Below the pieces are notes generated by a model. It searched no databases and had not been told where the DNA came from. It saw only the letters and a list, made by a program, of their open reading frames with translations. Made by a program: the position numbers and the translations under genes. Shown here one piece after another: positions 17,810-26,582 of a DNA stretch of 42,456 bases. The DNA is taken from assembly GCA_035502095.1 (NCBI GenBank), contig DATJUX010000046.1:1-42456 (forward strand), in the 5' to 3' direction. Within the stretch, counting starts at the first letter, position 1, and each line of letters begins with the position of its first letter. Source of the stretch: JAKANT01 sp035502095 (lineage in GTDB: Bacteria; Pseudomonadota; Gammaproteobacteria; Burkholderiales; Burkholderiaceae_F).

Positions 17810-18765
17810 GCGCACGCACTCGGACACGCAGGCTCGCGACGCTGGTGGCGATCTGGGCGCTGCTGCTGCTCGCGCCCTACTGGATGGCGCCGCTCGGCGG
17901 CTACACGGCGCTCGGCACGCGCGTGCTGGTGCTCGGGCTCGCCGCGATGTCGGTCAATTTCCTGCTCGGGTTCACCGGCGTGCTCTCGTTCGGCCACGCC
18001 GCGTATTTCGGGCTCGGCGCGTACGGCGCGGGGTTCGCGCTCAAGTTTCTCGCGCCGAGCACGCCGCTTGCGTTGATTTGCGGAATGCTGCTCGGCGGCG
18101 TCGCCGGCGCGCTGCTCGGTTCGCTCATCGTGCGCCGGCGCGGCGTCTACTTCGCGATGGTGACGATCGCCTTCGGCCAGGTCTTCTACTACATCGCGTT
18201 CCAGTGGAGTTCGGTGACCGGCGGCGACGACGGCCTGCGCGGCTTTTCGCGCCAGCCGCTCGACCTGGGCTTGGCGAAGATCGACATCCTGGCCAACGCC
18301 AACGCGTTCTATTACTTCGTCCTCGTTTGCCTCGCGATCGCGATCGGCCTGATGGGATTCATCCTGCGCTCGCCTTTCGGCCGCACGCTGATCGCCATCC
18401 GCGAGAACGAGCGCCGGGCACGCTTCCTCGGCATCCCGGTCGACCGGCACATCTGGATCGCGTTCACGCTGTCGTGCTTCTTCATGGCCTTCGCCGGCGC
18501 CCTGTACGCGCTGGTCAACAACTTCGCCGATCCGCGCGGCCTGCACTACAGCCAGTCGGGCGACTTCGTGATGATGGCGGTGATGGGCGGCATGCGCACC
18601 TTCTGGGGGCCGCTGCTCGGCGCCGCGGTGTTCGTCGTGCTGCAGGACTACCTGTCGAGCGTCACGGTGAACTGGATGTCGTTCGTCGGCATGCTGTTCG
18701 TGGCAATCGTTCTCTTCTTCCCACGCGGCCTGCTCGGCGTCATCCGCCGCAAGAGCGAATCGTGA
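17806..18765 (+). CDS. livM: Branched-chain amino acid-type ABC permease LivM
   Basis: Second permease subunit (319 residues, about 9-10 hydrophobic helices). The segment NFLLGFTGVLSFGHAAYFGL is the LivM counterpart of the LivH signature, and the coupling loop reads RENERRARFLGIPV. The C-terminus PRGLLGVIRRK is typical. It overlaps livH and livG by four bases each, indicating one transcript and coupled translation. Confidence 0.92.
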   Translation: MSARTRTRRLATLVAIWALLLLAPYWMAPLGGYTALGTRVLVLGLAAMSVNFLLGFTGVLSFGHAAYFGLGAYGAGFALKFLAPSTPLALICGMLLGGVAGALLGSLIVRRRGVYFAMVTIAFGQVFYYIAFQWSSVTGGDDGLRGFSRQPLDLGLAKIDILANANAFYYFVLVCLAIAIGLMGFILRSPFGRTLIAIRENERRARFLGIPVDRHIWIAFTLSCFFMAFAGALYALVNNFADPRGLHYSQSGDFVMMAVMGGMRTFWGPLLGAAVFVVLQDYLSSVTVNWMSFVGMLFVAIVLFFPRGLLGVIRRKSES

Positions 18766-19511
18766 CCGTGCTCCAGGTCAATGGCGTGAGCCGGCGCTTC
18801 GGCAGCCTGGTCGCCGTGCGCGATGTCTCCATGCGCGTGGACAAAGGCGAACTGCGCGCCATCATCGGGCCGAACGGCGCCGGCAAGACGACGTTCTTCA
18901 ACCTGATCAGCGGGCTCGTGCCGCCGTCGGCGGGAACGATCTCGTTCGACGGGCGCGACATCACCGCGCTCGCGCCGCATCAGCGGGTCGCCCTGGGCAT
19001 CGCCCGCACGTTCCAGATCACCGAGATCTTCCCCGAACTCACGGTGTTCGAGAACGTGCGCATCAGCACCGAGGTCACGGACGGGCTGCGCCTGCGGCCC
19101 TGGATCAGCCGCGCCGAGCGCGAGAAGGTGCGCGGCGCGGTTGCGGAAACGCTGTCCCTCACGGGCCTGGCATCCAAGTCCGACCGCCTGGTGGGCGAGC
19201 TCTCGCACGGCGACCAGCGTGCCGCCGAGATTGCGATGACGCTCGCGCTGCGGCCGCGCCTGCTGCTGCTCGACGAGCCCACGGCGGGCATGGGCGACCA
19301 GGAGACGTACGAGATCACGCAGCTCATCGGTCGCCTGCATCGCGACCAGAGCCTGACGATCGTGCTGATCGAGCACGACATGCGCGTGATCTTCCACCTC
19401 GCCGACCGGATCACGGTGCTCGACCAGGGCAGCATGCTGGCCGAAGGCACGCCGGGCGATATCGCCGCCGACGAGGCCGTGCAAGCCGCTTACCTGGGCA
19501 ACGCAGCATGA
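18762..19511 (+). CDS. livG: ABC transporter ATP-binding protein LivG
   Basis: ATPase subunit of 249 residues for the LivHM permease. Walker A GPNGAGKT, ABC signature ELSHGDQR (family variant), Walker B LLLLDEPTAGM and switch His in LIEHDM are all present. The FQITEIFPELTVFENV Q-loop segment is typical of LivG. The GTG start at 18762 overlaps the livM stop by four bases; the same frame runs open upstream inside livM but is not protein-like there. It overlaps livF by four bases. Confidence 0.93.
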   Translation: MTVLQVNGVSRRFGSLVAVRDVSMRVDKGELRAIIGPNGAGKTTFFNLISGLVPPSAGTISFDGRDITALAPHQRVALGIARTFQITEIFPELTVFENVRISTEVTDGLRLRPWISRAEREKVRGAVAETLSLTGLASKSDRLVGELSHGDQRAAEIAMTLALRPRLLLLDEPTAGMGDQETYEITQLIGRLHRDQSLTIVLIEHDMRVIFHLADRITVLDQGSMLAEGTPGDIAADEAVQAAYLGNAA

Positions 19512-20224
19512 GCGCAGCGCTGGTCGCCGAGGGTCTGCACACCTACTACGGCAAGAGCCACATCCTGCGCGGCGTCGGCCTCGAGGTGGAGCAGGGCAAG
19601 ATCACGGCGCTGCTCGGCCGCAACGGTGCGGGCAAGACGACGACGTTGCGCACGCTGATGGGCCTGACGCCCGCGCGCCAGGGACGCGTGACGGTGTTCG
19701 GTGCCGACACCACGCGTTGGCCGACTTACCGGATCGCCGCGAGCGGCGTCGGTTATGTTCCCGAGGGGCGCAGGATCTTCGCCAACCTGAGCGTCGAGGA
19801 GAACCTCAAGGTACCGCTGGAGCGCGCCGGACCGTGGACGGTCGAGCGCATCTACGAGCTGTTCCCGCGCCTTGCCGAGCGCAAGCTGAGCCGCGGACGC
19901 CAGCTTTCGGGCGGCGAACAGGAGATGCTGTCGATCGCCCGCGCGTTGCTGCTCAATCCCCGCCTGCTGATGCTCGACGAGCCCTCGCAAGGACTGGCGC
20001 CCCTGATCGTCAGCGACGTGTTTCGGATCGTCTCGCGCATGCGCGACGAAGGGATCTCGGTGTTGCTGGTCGAGCAGAACGCGCGCCTCAGCCTCGAGAT
20101 CGCCGATCACGCGTATGTGCTCGACGACGGGCTGATCGTGCACTCGGGAAGTGCGCGTGAGCTCGCGGCGGATGAAGCGCGCGTGCGGGCGCTGACGGGA
20201 GCGAGTGCGGAGGAGTGGGCCTAG
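19508..20224 (+). CDS. livF: ABC transporter ATP-binding protein LivF
   Basis: Second ATPase subunit, 238 residues. Walker A GRNGAGKTT, ABC signature LSGGEQEML, Walker B LLMLDEPSQGLAP and the VEQNAR switch segment are intact; VPEGRRIFANLSVEENL is diagnostic of LivF over LivG. It is the last gene of the transporter operon and converges with the lipoprotein gene 47 bases beyond. Confidence 0.93.
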   Translation: MSAALVAEGLHTYYGKSHILRGVGLEVEQGKITALLGRNGAGKTTTLRTLMGLTPARQGRVTVFGADTTRWPTYRIAASGVGYVPEGRRIFANLSVEENLKVPLERAGPWTVERIYELFPRLAERKLSRGRQLSGGEQEMLSIARALLLNPRLLMLDEPSQGLAPLIVSDVFRIVSRMRDEGISVLLVEQNARLSLEIADHAYVLDDGLIVHSGSARELAADEARVRALTGASAEEWA

Positions 20225-20240
20225 CGCCAACGCTCCCCTC

Positions 20241-20254
20241 CCCCGCAGGCGGGG
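20241..20254. terminator. GC hairpin between convergent livF and the lipoprotein gene
   Basis: CCCCG-CAGG-CGGGG inverted repeat in the 47-base convergent spacer. There is no T-run on either side, so it may be a pause or protective hairpin and not a true intrinsic terminator. Confidence 0.3.
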
Positions 20255-20271
20255 TAGTTCAAGTCGCCGGG

Positions 20272-22110
20272 CTATTTCTCGACGATAACCACCCGCGGCC
20301 GCACGGCGGGCGTGTTCATGTAGACCACGAGCGACGGTGTCACGGCGTAGGCGAGCTGGTGCGGCGGGTCGTTCAGATCGAGGCCCCCACGCCCGACCAC
20401 CGGCGCCGTCGATGCGAACGAGTCGTTTCCGGCGAACGGTATGGCAGGCGATAGTCCCGCTGGCGTCGATTCGTCTTCGGAGCCGACGTAGGTTCCGGTG
20501 CCGTCGAAGGTCAGCGAGCCGCTGGCGATCAACCGCGCGGCCGCGTGCGGGCCTTCGGTGCCATAGGCGAATGTCCCGCTCAACAGCTCGTTGCCGAATG
20601 ACGCCGGAAGGTTCTGCGCCTCCAGGCGTCCCGCCGCGGCCTCGGGCCCGGCGCTCAGGATGAAGGCACGGTTGGCCTCGATCAAGTACATCACGAAGGG
20701 CGGGTGCCCCAGCGTCGTCGTGGTGGTCGCGCGGCCGTTGGCGGCCACCGCATACGTCCCCTGTTCCTGGACCAGCGGATAGAACGCCCCGGCCTGGTTC
20801 AGATCGAACACGAGCGCGTAGTGGCCCTGGCCATCGGGGGTCAGCGCGCCGATCGACACACTCGCCCCGGTCGCCCCGGGAATGAACCCGCTTGCCCAGA
20901 GCACCGACCTTGCGTTCAGCGAGGCCTCATTGAAGCTCCCGGCCGTTTGCTGCAGCAGCTCGCCGCTGAGCAGCGGGGTCGCCTGGCTGCGGGCATCCAT
21001 CGACAGCGCGAGGATTTCCTGCGCGGACGCGACGTAAAGAACGAAGTCGGAGGCAGCCTTGCCGTCGACCGACACCGCCATCGTGGCGCGGCCGTTCGCA
21101 TCGATCGTGCCATAGCTGCCTGTCGCGGAACTGGGAGCCGGGGCCGTCTGGCCGGCATCGTTGGTGTCCAGCTGGCCGTTGGCGACGCCGCCTGCGCCGT
21201 CCGCGGCGAGAACGCCGATCGTGGCGATGTGCTGGCTCAGAGCATCTTCGCCCACGAACTCGAAGGCGTAGCCGCCCGCGACGGCTGCCTGGGAGAACGC
21301 CGTGGCGTCCTGTCGCCGCATGAATCCTTCGGCGCGTGTTCCGGTTCCGGTCGCGTCGTCGAACTCGATCAGATGTCCCCGGCCCGCGATGCCGCCCGAC
21401 AGCGCCGCGAGCGAAAAACGCAGCGACATCGTGCCACTCGATGTCGCCAGCGTCAGGCACCCGCGCTGATCGCTGCCGACCGAATAGCTGCTGCCGGCGG
21501 GGTGTATCGACAGTGCCGCTTGCGGGCCGGTCGAAACGCGGTTCTGATCGATCGATCCGCCCCCGATCTTCCCGCCGCCGTCGGCAGCAAAGCTTCCGGC
21601 GATCGCAGCCGGGCCACCGCTGTCGGCGCCCCGAAGCAGGAAGGCGTACTGGCCCTTCAACATCGATTCGCTGCCGGCGGGGCACGCAAGCGTGAGAACG
21701 TCGAGCATCACCGATGCCGACTTCGTCGGGTCCTGCACGGAGGTGGCGACGACTGTCACCGCGAAGCTCGACGTCACCGCCGACGGCGGCGTGTACGTCA
21801 CCGGGTCGGAGGTCGTGCTGCTCAAGGTCCCGCAGCCGCTGCCCGGGCAGCCGGTACCGGAGAGCGTCCATGTCACGTTCGGGTTGGCAGCGTTCGAAAC
21901 CGCTGCGCTGACCTGCAGCGTCGCATCGGCCCGCACGACGGTTTGATTGCCCGCGGTGGCGACGGTGACCGCGACCGGCGGGCTTCCGCCTCCTCCACCT
22001 CCTCCACCGCCGTGCCCGCCTCCACCGCCTCCGCCACCGCAGCCGCCCGCTTGCAACGCGGCGCCAATGAGCATCGGCACCAGCCAACCGTCTCTCGCTC
22101 TCCTGGCCAT
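20272..22110 (-). CDS. Gly-rich repeat lipoprotein, unknown function
   Basis: Predicted secreted lipoprotein of 612 residues. The N-terminal signal (MARRARDGWLVPMLIG...) ends in a weak lipobox, AGGC, with Cys24. A run of about 20 Gly interrupted by a His follows, then a Big-like beta-sandwich domain (about 50-130, TVATAGNQTVVRADATLQ...). After it come about four imperfect repeats of 100-130 residues. Three or four of them open with ADGxG-like strands (FAADGGGK, LAADGAGG, LTPDGQGH, LTFDGTGT); the best-preserved middle ones also contain a segment like GTIDANGRAT and a hydrophobic FVLYV/FVMYL strand. It is probably surface-exposed or periplasmic. ATG 22110 has GGAGG upstream. I do not recognise a named family and no enzymatic motif is visible. 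Confidence 0.78.
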   Translation of the reverse strand: MARRARDGWLVPMLIGAALQAGGCGGGGGGGGHGGGGGGGGGSPPVAVTVATAGNQTVVRADATLQVSAAVSNAANPNVTWTLSGTGCPGSGCGTLSSTTSDPVTYTPPSAVTSSFAVTVVATSVQDPTKSASVMLDVLTLACPAGSESMLKGQYAFLLRGADSGGPAAIAGSFAADGGGKIGGGSIDQNRVSTGPQAALSIHPAGSSYSVGSDQRGCLTLATSSGTMSLRFSLAALSGGIAGRGHLIEFDDATGTGTRAEGFMRRQDATAFSQAAVAGGYAFEFVGEDALSQHIATIGVLAADGAGGVANGQLDTNDAGQTAPAPSSATGSYGTIDANGRATMAVSVDGKAASDFVLYVASAQEILALSMDARSQATPLLSGELLQQTAGSFNEASLNARSVLWASGFIPGATGASVSIGALTPDGQGHYALVFDLNQAGAFYPLVQEQGTYAVAANGRATTTTTLGHPPFVMYLIEANRAFILSAGPEAAAGRLEAQNLPASFGNELLSGTFAYGTEGPHAAARLIASGSLTFDGTGTYVGSEDESTPAGLSPAIPFAGNDSFASTAPVVGRGGLDLNDPPHQLAYAVTPSLVVYMNTPAVRPRVVIVEK

Positions 22111-22218
22111 GGCATCCTCCGAATAGCGAAGGAACGGTAGGTGCCGGCCGTTAGGCAAACGCAAGCGGCGTGCGCTCTCCTTGGAACGCTCTCGGCATGA
22201 GGCTGCTAGTCCAGCACG

Positions 22219-22296
22219 TCATTCCCGAGCCACAGGCGATGAGCCTCGGCATCGCGCAGGGCGCGGATCCCCCGTTGCGTTCGCTGCTCGGAATGA
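22219..22296. repeat. Candidate dispersed intergenic palindromic element
   Basis: The 343-base divergent gap between the lipoprotein gene and the metallohydrolase gene has no coding potential that I can support. Within it, TCATTCCCGAGC (22219-22230) and GCTCGGAATGA (22286-22296) form inverted ends (11 of 12 with one extra C) around a GC-rich 55-base core. This layout is like small REP/MITE-type repeats of proteobacteria, but only one copy is seen in this window, so repetition is not demonstrated. Confidence 0.35.
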
Positions 22297-22453
22297 GAAG
22301 ACACGACAGGAAAGTGCTTGGTTGGCCTCAGTCTGCATTCAGCGCGCCCAACTACGCTGCGGCGATTCTCCACTTCGGCCGGGGTGGTCGCCTGAGTAAC
22401 GTCACCCGCCGGGCCGCGCGCTGTCCCACAAAACTCCTGCGGAGGAAGTGTCG

Positions 22454-23578
22454 ATGAAGCGCAGAGATGTCCTGGCCACCGCCTTGACCGCATCGCCCTG
22501 GCTTTTCGCCGGCTGCGTGAGCACGGCTCCGAGACTGGCAGGCATGCCTGCAGGTTCGGAGGCAACCCGGGTGACCGTCCTGTACGACGCCTTCGGGCGT
22601 GAGACCGGGTTGCAGCGCGACTGGGGTTACGCGGCCTTCGTCGAGACCGCCGGCAAGCGCATCCTGTTCGACACCGGCAACAACGCCGAAGTGCTGGCGC
22701 AGAACACCAGGGCGAAGGGCATCGACCTCTCGCGCCTCGATTTCGTCGTGATGTCGCATCGGCATGGCGATCACATGGGCGGGATGAGCTATCTGCTCGC
22801 ACAGAACCCGAAGGTCAGGATCTACGCTCCCAAAGAAGGCTTCGGCGTCTACGGCGCCGATCTGCCCAGCGCGTTCTACCGCAAGGACCCCTCGCTGGCG
22901 CCCGAGCAGCGGTACTACAACGGCGCGCCCCCCGACAAGATGGTGTTCGGATCGGCCTGGCCGCAGGCCAACCTCACGCTGATCGACAAGACCACGCAGA
23001 TCGCCCCTGGCCTCCATCTGATCTCGCTGGTTTCCGACAAACCCGGCACGTTGGAACTGCGCGAGCAGTCCCTGGCCATCGAAACCCCCGAAGGAATCCT
23101 CCTCGTCGTGGGCTGTTCGCATCCAGGCATCGACAACATCGTGAAGGCCGCGGCCGCGATCAATCCGGACATCCGCTTCGTTGTCGGTGGCTTCCACCTG
23201 GTCGTTGCCAAGGATCCGGAAATCGAAGCCGTCGCAATCGCATTGCATGAGACCTACAAGGTGGGCTATATCGCGCCCGGGCACTGCACCGGCGAGCCAA
23301 CCTTCGCCGCGCTCAAGAAAGCGTTCGGCGACCGCTACCTCTACGCGGGACTTGGCACGACGTTCGAAATGGGCGCGACGCCCAAGGCGCTCAGTGCAGG
23401 GCACAGAAGTGGTCAGCCGACTGAACAGGAAGCGGGCTCCGACGTCCTGGCTTACCGAGCGCTGCTCGGGGCGAGCAACGACCGCCGGAGTCGACTCTTC
23501 GGCACGGTGCAGCGTTCGACTTCTCCGGACGGCGCGTACCTGGCGCAATGGCGCAAGAGCATGGCGGGCTGCTGCTAG
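22454..23578 (+). CDS. Exported metallo-beta-lactamase-fold hydrolase (COG1237-like)
   Basis: Metal-dependent hydrolase of 374 residues. The N-terminus MKRRDVLATALTASPWLFAGC has twin arginines and a lipobox-like end (Cys21), suggesting a Tat-exported lipoprotein. The metal motif SHRHGDHMGG gives His102, His104, Asp106 and His107; further ligands are probably in GCSHPGI and GHCTGE. These two motifs match the COG1237 group of MBL proteins, whose substrates are mostly unknown. The last about 60 residues (after GLGTTFEM) are Arg/Ser-rich and do not look like the family, which usually ends near that point, so the 3' end may be altered. ATG 22454 is preferred over GTG 22448 because GGAGGAAG sits directly upstream. 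Confidence 0.85.
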   Translation: MKRRDVLATALTASPWLFAGCVSTAPRLAGMPAGSEATRVTVLYDAFGRETGLQRDWGYAAFVETAGKRILFDTGNNAEVLAQNTRAKGIDLSRLDFVVMSHRHGDHMGGMSYLLAQNPKVRIYAPKEGFGVYGADLPSAFYRKDPSLAPEQRYYNGAPPDKMVFGSAWPQANLTLIDKTTQIAPGLHLISLVSDKPGTLELREQSLAIETPEGILLVVGCSHPGIDNIVKAAAAINPDIRFVVGGFHLVVAKDPEIEAVAIALHETYKVGYIAPGHCTGEPTFAALKKAFGDRYLYAGLGTTFEMGATPKALSAGHRSGQPTEQEAGSDVLAYRALLGASNDRRSRLFGTVQRSTSPDGAYLAQWRKSMAGCC

Positions 23579-23864
23579 CGTCGATCCAGCATGCCGCTTG
23601 CGCGGCAGCCGCATCGCCCTCGAACACAGACGCCGGTGCGAGTCGCGGCACGATCGGCTTGCCAACACCTCGCTAGCTCGCATTTCGCGACGTCGCCCGG
23701 GCGGTCATAACGAGGCTCGCGCTGGATTGTCTCTCTCGCTTTGCGCACGTTGCCTGCGCGCCAGCGCGCGATCCCGGCGGCCGCTGGGGGCGGCCGCTAT
23801 CGAGGTCGACGACGCGCGCATCCGACGCGCGAGATTCCGCGGCAGTTTGGCGAATGCACCTTGC

Positions 23865-24329
23865 TCAGAGCGGAATGTCCTTGAACACTGCGGTGCTGCT
23901 CGCAGTCGGCTGCATCACGGGGAAGTTGAACTGGCATTTCGGGCACGGTTCGGCAAGCGTTTTCTGTTCCTGACGCAGGTCGTAGCTCTTGTCCTGGACG
24001 TGGCCGCAGCACGGACAGACCCGCAACAGGCGCGTGCCCGCCAGTTCGAAGTTGGTGATGATGTCCTCCATGATCGCGCCGCGCGCCGCCCATTCCTTGG
24101 CGTGCTTGTGATAAGTCGCCATGTGCCAGTCGTTCAGCGCTTCCTTGCTTGCCCAGAAGCTCACCTCGTTGAACCAGGTCGGATCTTCGGGATGCACCCA
24201 CCACGTCAGGTGGATGAACCCGGGCAGCTTCATCAAGTGGTTTCTCACGTCGGCAAACAGCACCTTGAATTTTTCGTAGCCATCCTGGCTGGAAAAACGC
24301 ACGCGTTGCATGCTCAAGTACATGCCCAT
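23865..24329 (-). CDS. ABM-fold monooxygenase-like protein with C-terminal zinc ribbon
   Basis: 154-residue protein. Residues 1-95 look like an antibiotic-biosynthesis-monooxygenase (ABM, dimeric alpha-beta barrel) domain, with PGFIHLTWWVHPED and an EVSFWASKEALNDWH helix. The C-terminal about 50 residues hold CPCCG (Cys105, 107, 108) and CPKC (Cys129, 132), a likely zinc ribbon. I know no functional name for this domain combination. ATG 24329 has GAGGAGG upstream. The gene is divergent from a MocR-type regulator 171 bases away, which may control it. The preceding 286-base gap (23579-23864) shows no gene, only a GC-rich hairpin around 23776-23798. Confidence 0.75.
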   Translation of the reverse strand: MGMYLSMQRVRFSSQDGYEKFKVLFADVRNHLMKLPGFIHLTWWVHPEDPTWFNEVSFWASKEALNDWHMATYHKHAKEWAARGAIMEDIITNFELAGTRLLRVCPCCGHVQDKSYDLRQEQKTLAEPCPKCQFNFPVMQPTASSTAVFKDIPL

Positions 24330-24500
24330 GGCCAACCTCCTCTCGTGCCGGCGCGATCGTCGAACTCCGATCGCACCTACACTATGCGGCGCGCCCTGGC
24401 CCACGCGTAGTGCCAGCTCCGGCAAGAATGATGGGGCCAGCCGCACCGTTACCTGAGCGCCATCAGGCCGGTCACCTCGGCATCTTCCAGGAGGACCGCG

Positions 24501-26003
24501 ATGGAACTGTTGCTTTCGGTGAATCGGAACGAGCGCCGTCCGATCCAGGTGCAGTTGTACGAAGGCGTGCGCGCGCTGATCCTGAATGCAGGCCTCAAGC
24601 CGGGGCAGCGCCTGCCGTCCAGCCGCCTGCTCGCGCACGATCTCGCGCTCTCACGCAACACGGTGACCCTTAGCTACGAGCGGCTCGCTGCCGAGGGCTA
24701 CGTGACCACGCGGCCGAAGGCGGGTACGTACGTGAACCGCGAGATTCCCGACGCAGGTGTGCTCGTGCGCCGCCGGCATCCGGCGGTGGCACAGGGCGGG
24801 CCCGAACGCACGCGCCTGGGAAGGAATCCGCCGTTTTCGGGCCGCGCGCAGGAGCTCTGGCCCGGAGGCCGACGCCCGCAGTTCGATCTTTTCGTGGGCC
24901 GACCCAGCATGTCCGGCTTTCCTGCCCGCTTCTGGCGTCGTTCGGCCGCGCGCCATCTCTCGCATCCGCAGCGTTCTCTCACCGAGTACGGCGATCCGCG
25001 CGGGCTGCTCGCGCTGCGCCAGGGTATCGCGCAACACCTGCGTGCGACGCGCGGCATCGTCGCGAGCCCTGAGCAGGTGCTGATAACGGCTGGCATCCAG
25101 GGCGCTCTCAACATCATCGCCCGCATCTTCCTGGCCGGCCGCAGTGCGTCGGCGGTCGCGATCGAAAACCCCTGCTACCAGGGCGCCGCGTTTCTGTTTG
25201 CAAGCTACGGCGCGCGTCTGTTCCCGATAGACGTGGACCAGCGCGGGCTGCAGGTCGAGCAGCTCGCCCGCTTTGCGGGCAGCCTGGTTTATGTGACGCC
25301 GTCGCATCAGTTTCCGACCGGCTGCACGATGGCGCTCGAGCGCCGGTTACACCTGCTCGACTGGGCATACCGGACGGGGAGTTACCTCGTCGAGGACGAC
25401 TACGACAGCGACTTTCGCTACGACGGCCCGCCCTTGACGGCGCTCGCGGGGTTGGACCGCCGCGGACGCGTGATCTATCTGGGCACGTTCTCCAAGTCGA
25501 TTGGCGCGGGCATGCGTCTCGGGTACATCGTGTGGCCCGAACACTTGCTCGAACAGGCGCGGATCGTGAAAGCGCTGCTCGACAACGGCAATCCCTGGCT
25601 GGAACAGGCGGTGGTCGCCGACTTTCTGCGCGAAGGAGAGTTCCTGCGCCACCTGCGCCGCATCCGCAGCTTGTATGTCGCGGCACGCGATGCCCTGCTC
25701 GAATCGCTGCACGCCGCCTTCGGCGAGATCGATATTTCGGGCGCCGAGGGCGGCATGCACGTGATGTGGCGGCTGCCTCCGCCTCTGCCCGACGCGCGGG
25801 CGATGCAGGCGATCGCCCTTTCCTGCGACGTCGGGCTCTATCCGCTCGCAGCGGCGGCGGGCCATGAATTCGAGGGACGCAGACGCTTTGGCGAACGCTC
25901 GCTGGTGCTCGGCTACACCGCGCTGACGCCCACGCAGCTCCGCGAAGCGATCATGCGCGTCGCAGCGGGAGTGCGGCACGCAAGCACGGTGGCGCTGCAC
26001 TGA
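24501..26003 (+). CDS. MocR/GabR-type transcriptional regulator (GntR helix-turn-helix plus aminotransferase fold)
   Basis: 500-residue regulator. The N-terminal GntR-type winged helix (about 1-80) shows LPSSRLLAHDLALSRNTVTLSYERL. A variable linker follows, then a class I aminotransferase-like domain (about 130-490) with the PLP-binding Lys332 in GTFSKSIGAGMRLGY and the EDDYDSDFRYDG segment. MocR proteins sense PLP or amino-compound adducts and usually control a neighbouring or divergent gene; here that would be the ABM/zinc-ribbon gene. The ATG follows GGAGGACC closely. Activity on a substrate is not implied. Confidence 0.9.
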   Translation: MELLLSVNRNERRPIQVQLYEGVRALILNAGLKPGQRLPSSRLLAHDLALSRNTVTLSYERLAAEGYVTTRPKAGTYVNREIPDAGVLVRRRHPAVAQGGPERTRLGRNPPFSGRAQELWPGGRRPQFDLFVGRPSMSGFPARFWRRSAARHLSHPQRSLTEYGDPRGLLALRQGIAQHLRATRGIVASPEQVLITAGIQGALNIIARIFLAGRSASAVAIENPCYQGAAFLFASYGARLFPIDVDQRGLQVEQLARFAGSLVYVTPSHQFPTGCTMALERRLHLLDWAYRTGSYLVEDDYDSDFRYDGPPLTALAGLDRRGRVIYLGTFSKSIGAGMRLGYIVWPEHLLEQARIVKALLDNGNPWLEQAVVADFLREGEFLRHLRRIRSLYVAARDALLESLHAAFGEIDISGAEGGMHVMWRLPPPLPDARAMQAIALSCDVGLYPLAAAAGHEFEGRRRFGERSLVLGYTALTPTQLREAIMRVAAGVRHASTVALH

Positions 26004-26582
26004 TCGCGTGCGCCGTGCGCGCGCATGTGCTGGATCGCTGGGCGACGAGCGAACTCAACGATCACAGCGCACGGAGCGAGCAGTTGCGGCAACGGCCTCG
26101 ACGCGATCGTCGTTGTCGCGACGCTCATATTCGCCGCGTCCGCACATTCGGGCGTGTTCGATCGGTTCACGCCGGCGAAGCGGTTCCGTCAGAACCTTCA
26201 CCGCGAAGTGGCCGAATTGCCAGGCGGCGCTCGACGCGAACGGTTTCCCCAGGATCGTCGAGCGGAACGCGCAGTTCGAGTTCGAGGAGCTGCGAACGCT
26301 CGACGGAAGGACCAACGAAAGGCTGTTGACAGTTCGAGTCGCTACGATTTTGGAGATGTGCTTGGCATGGAATCGAGAAGTCATCGAGTCGAATCGCCCG
26401 AGACACCGCATGTCGGCCGCCTCGCCAAGTCCCGGTTCCGGGTGGGCTGAGGATATTCCCGTCAAATCGCTTCGCGGTCGCGCGGCGGATCACGCAGGGC
26501 AGGATGGCTTGCGATCCCGGCGTTGATAGATGTCAGCTTTCGCCGATGCCAACCAGCCTTCTTGTAGAACAAGAGGCACGGC
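26004..26582. other. Non-coding or decayed stretch
   Basis: 579 bases with several open frames on both strands, none with recognisable protein features, good ribosome binding site or consistent codon bias. I see no RNA gene or clear repeat. It may contain the promoter of the following gene. Confidence 0.5.

Noticed and set aside
23181..24410. 409-codon plus-strand open frame over the metallohydrolase end and the ABM/zinc-ribbon gene
   Set aside because: Out of frame with both; low-complexity Arg/Ser/Ala translation.
24330..24500. CTGGCCC ... GGGCCAG inverted pair as a MocR operator
   Set aside because: Arms are short and far apart in GC-rich DNA; MocR sites are usually direct repeats, which I could not find.
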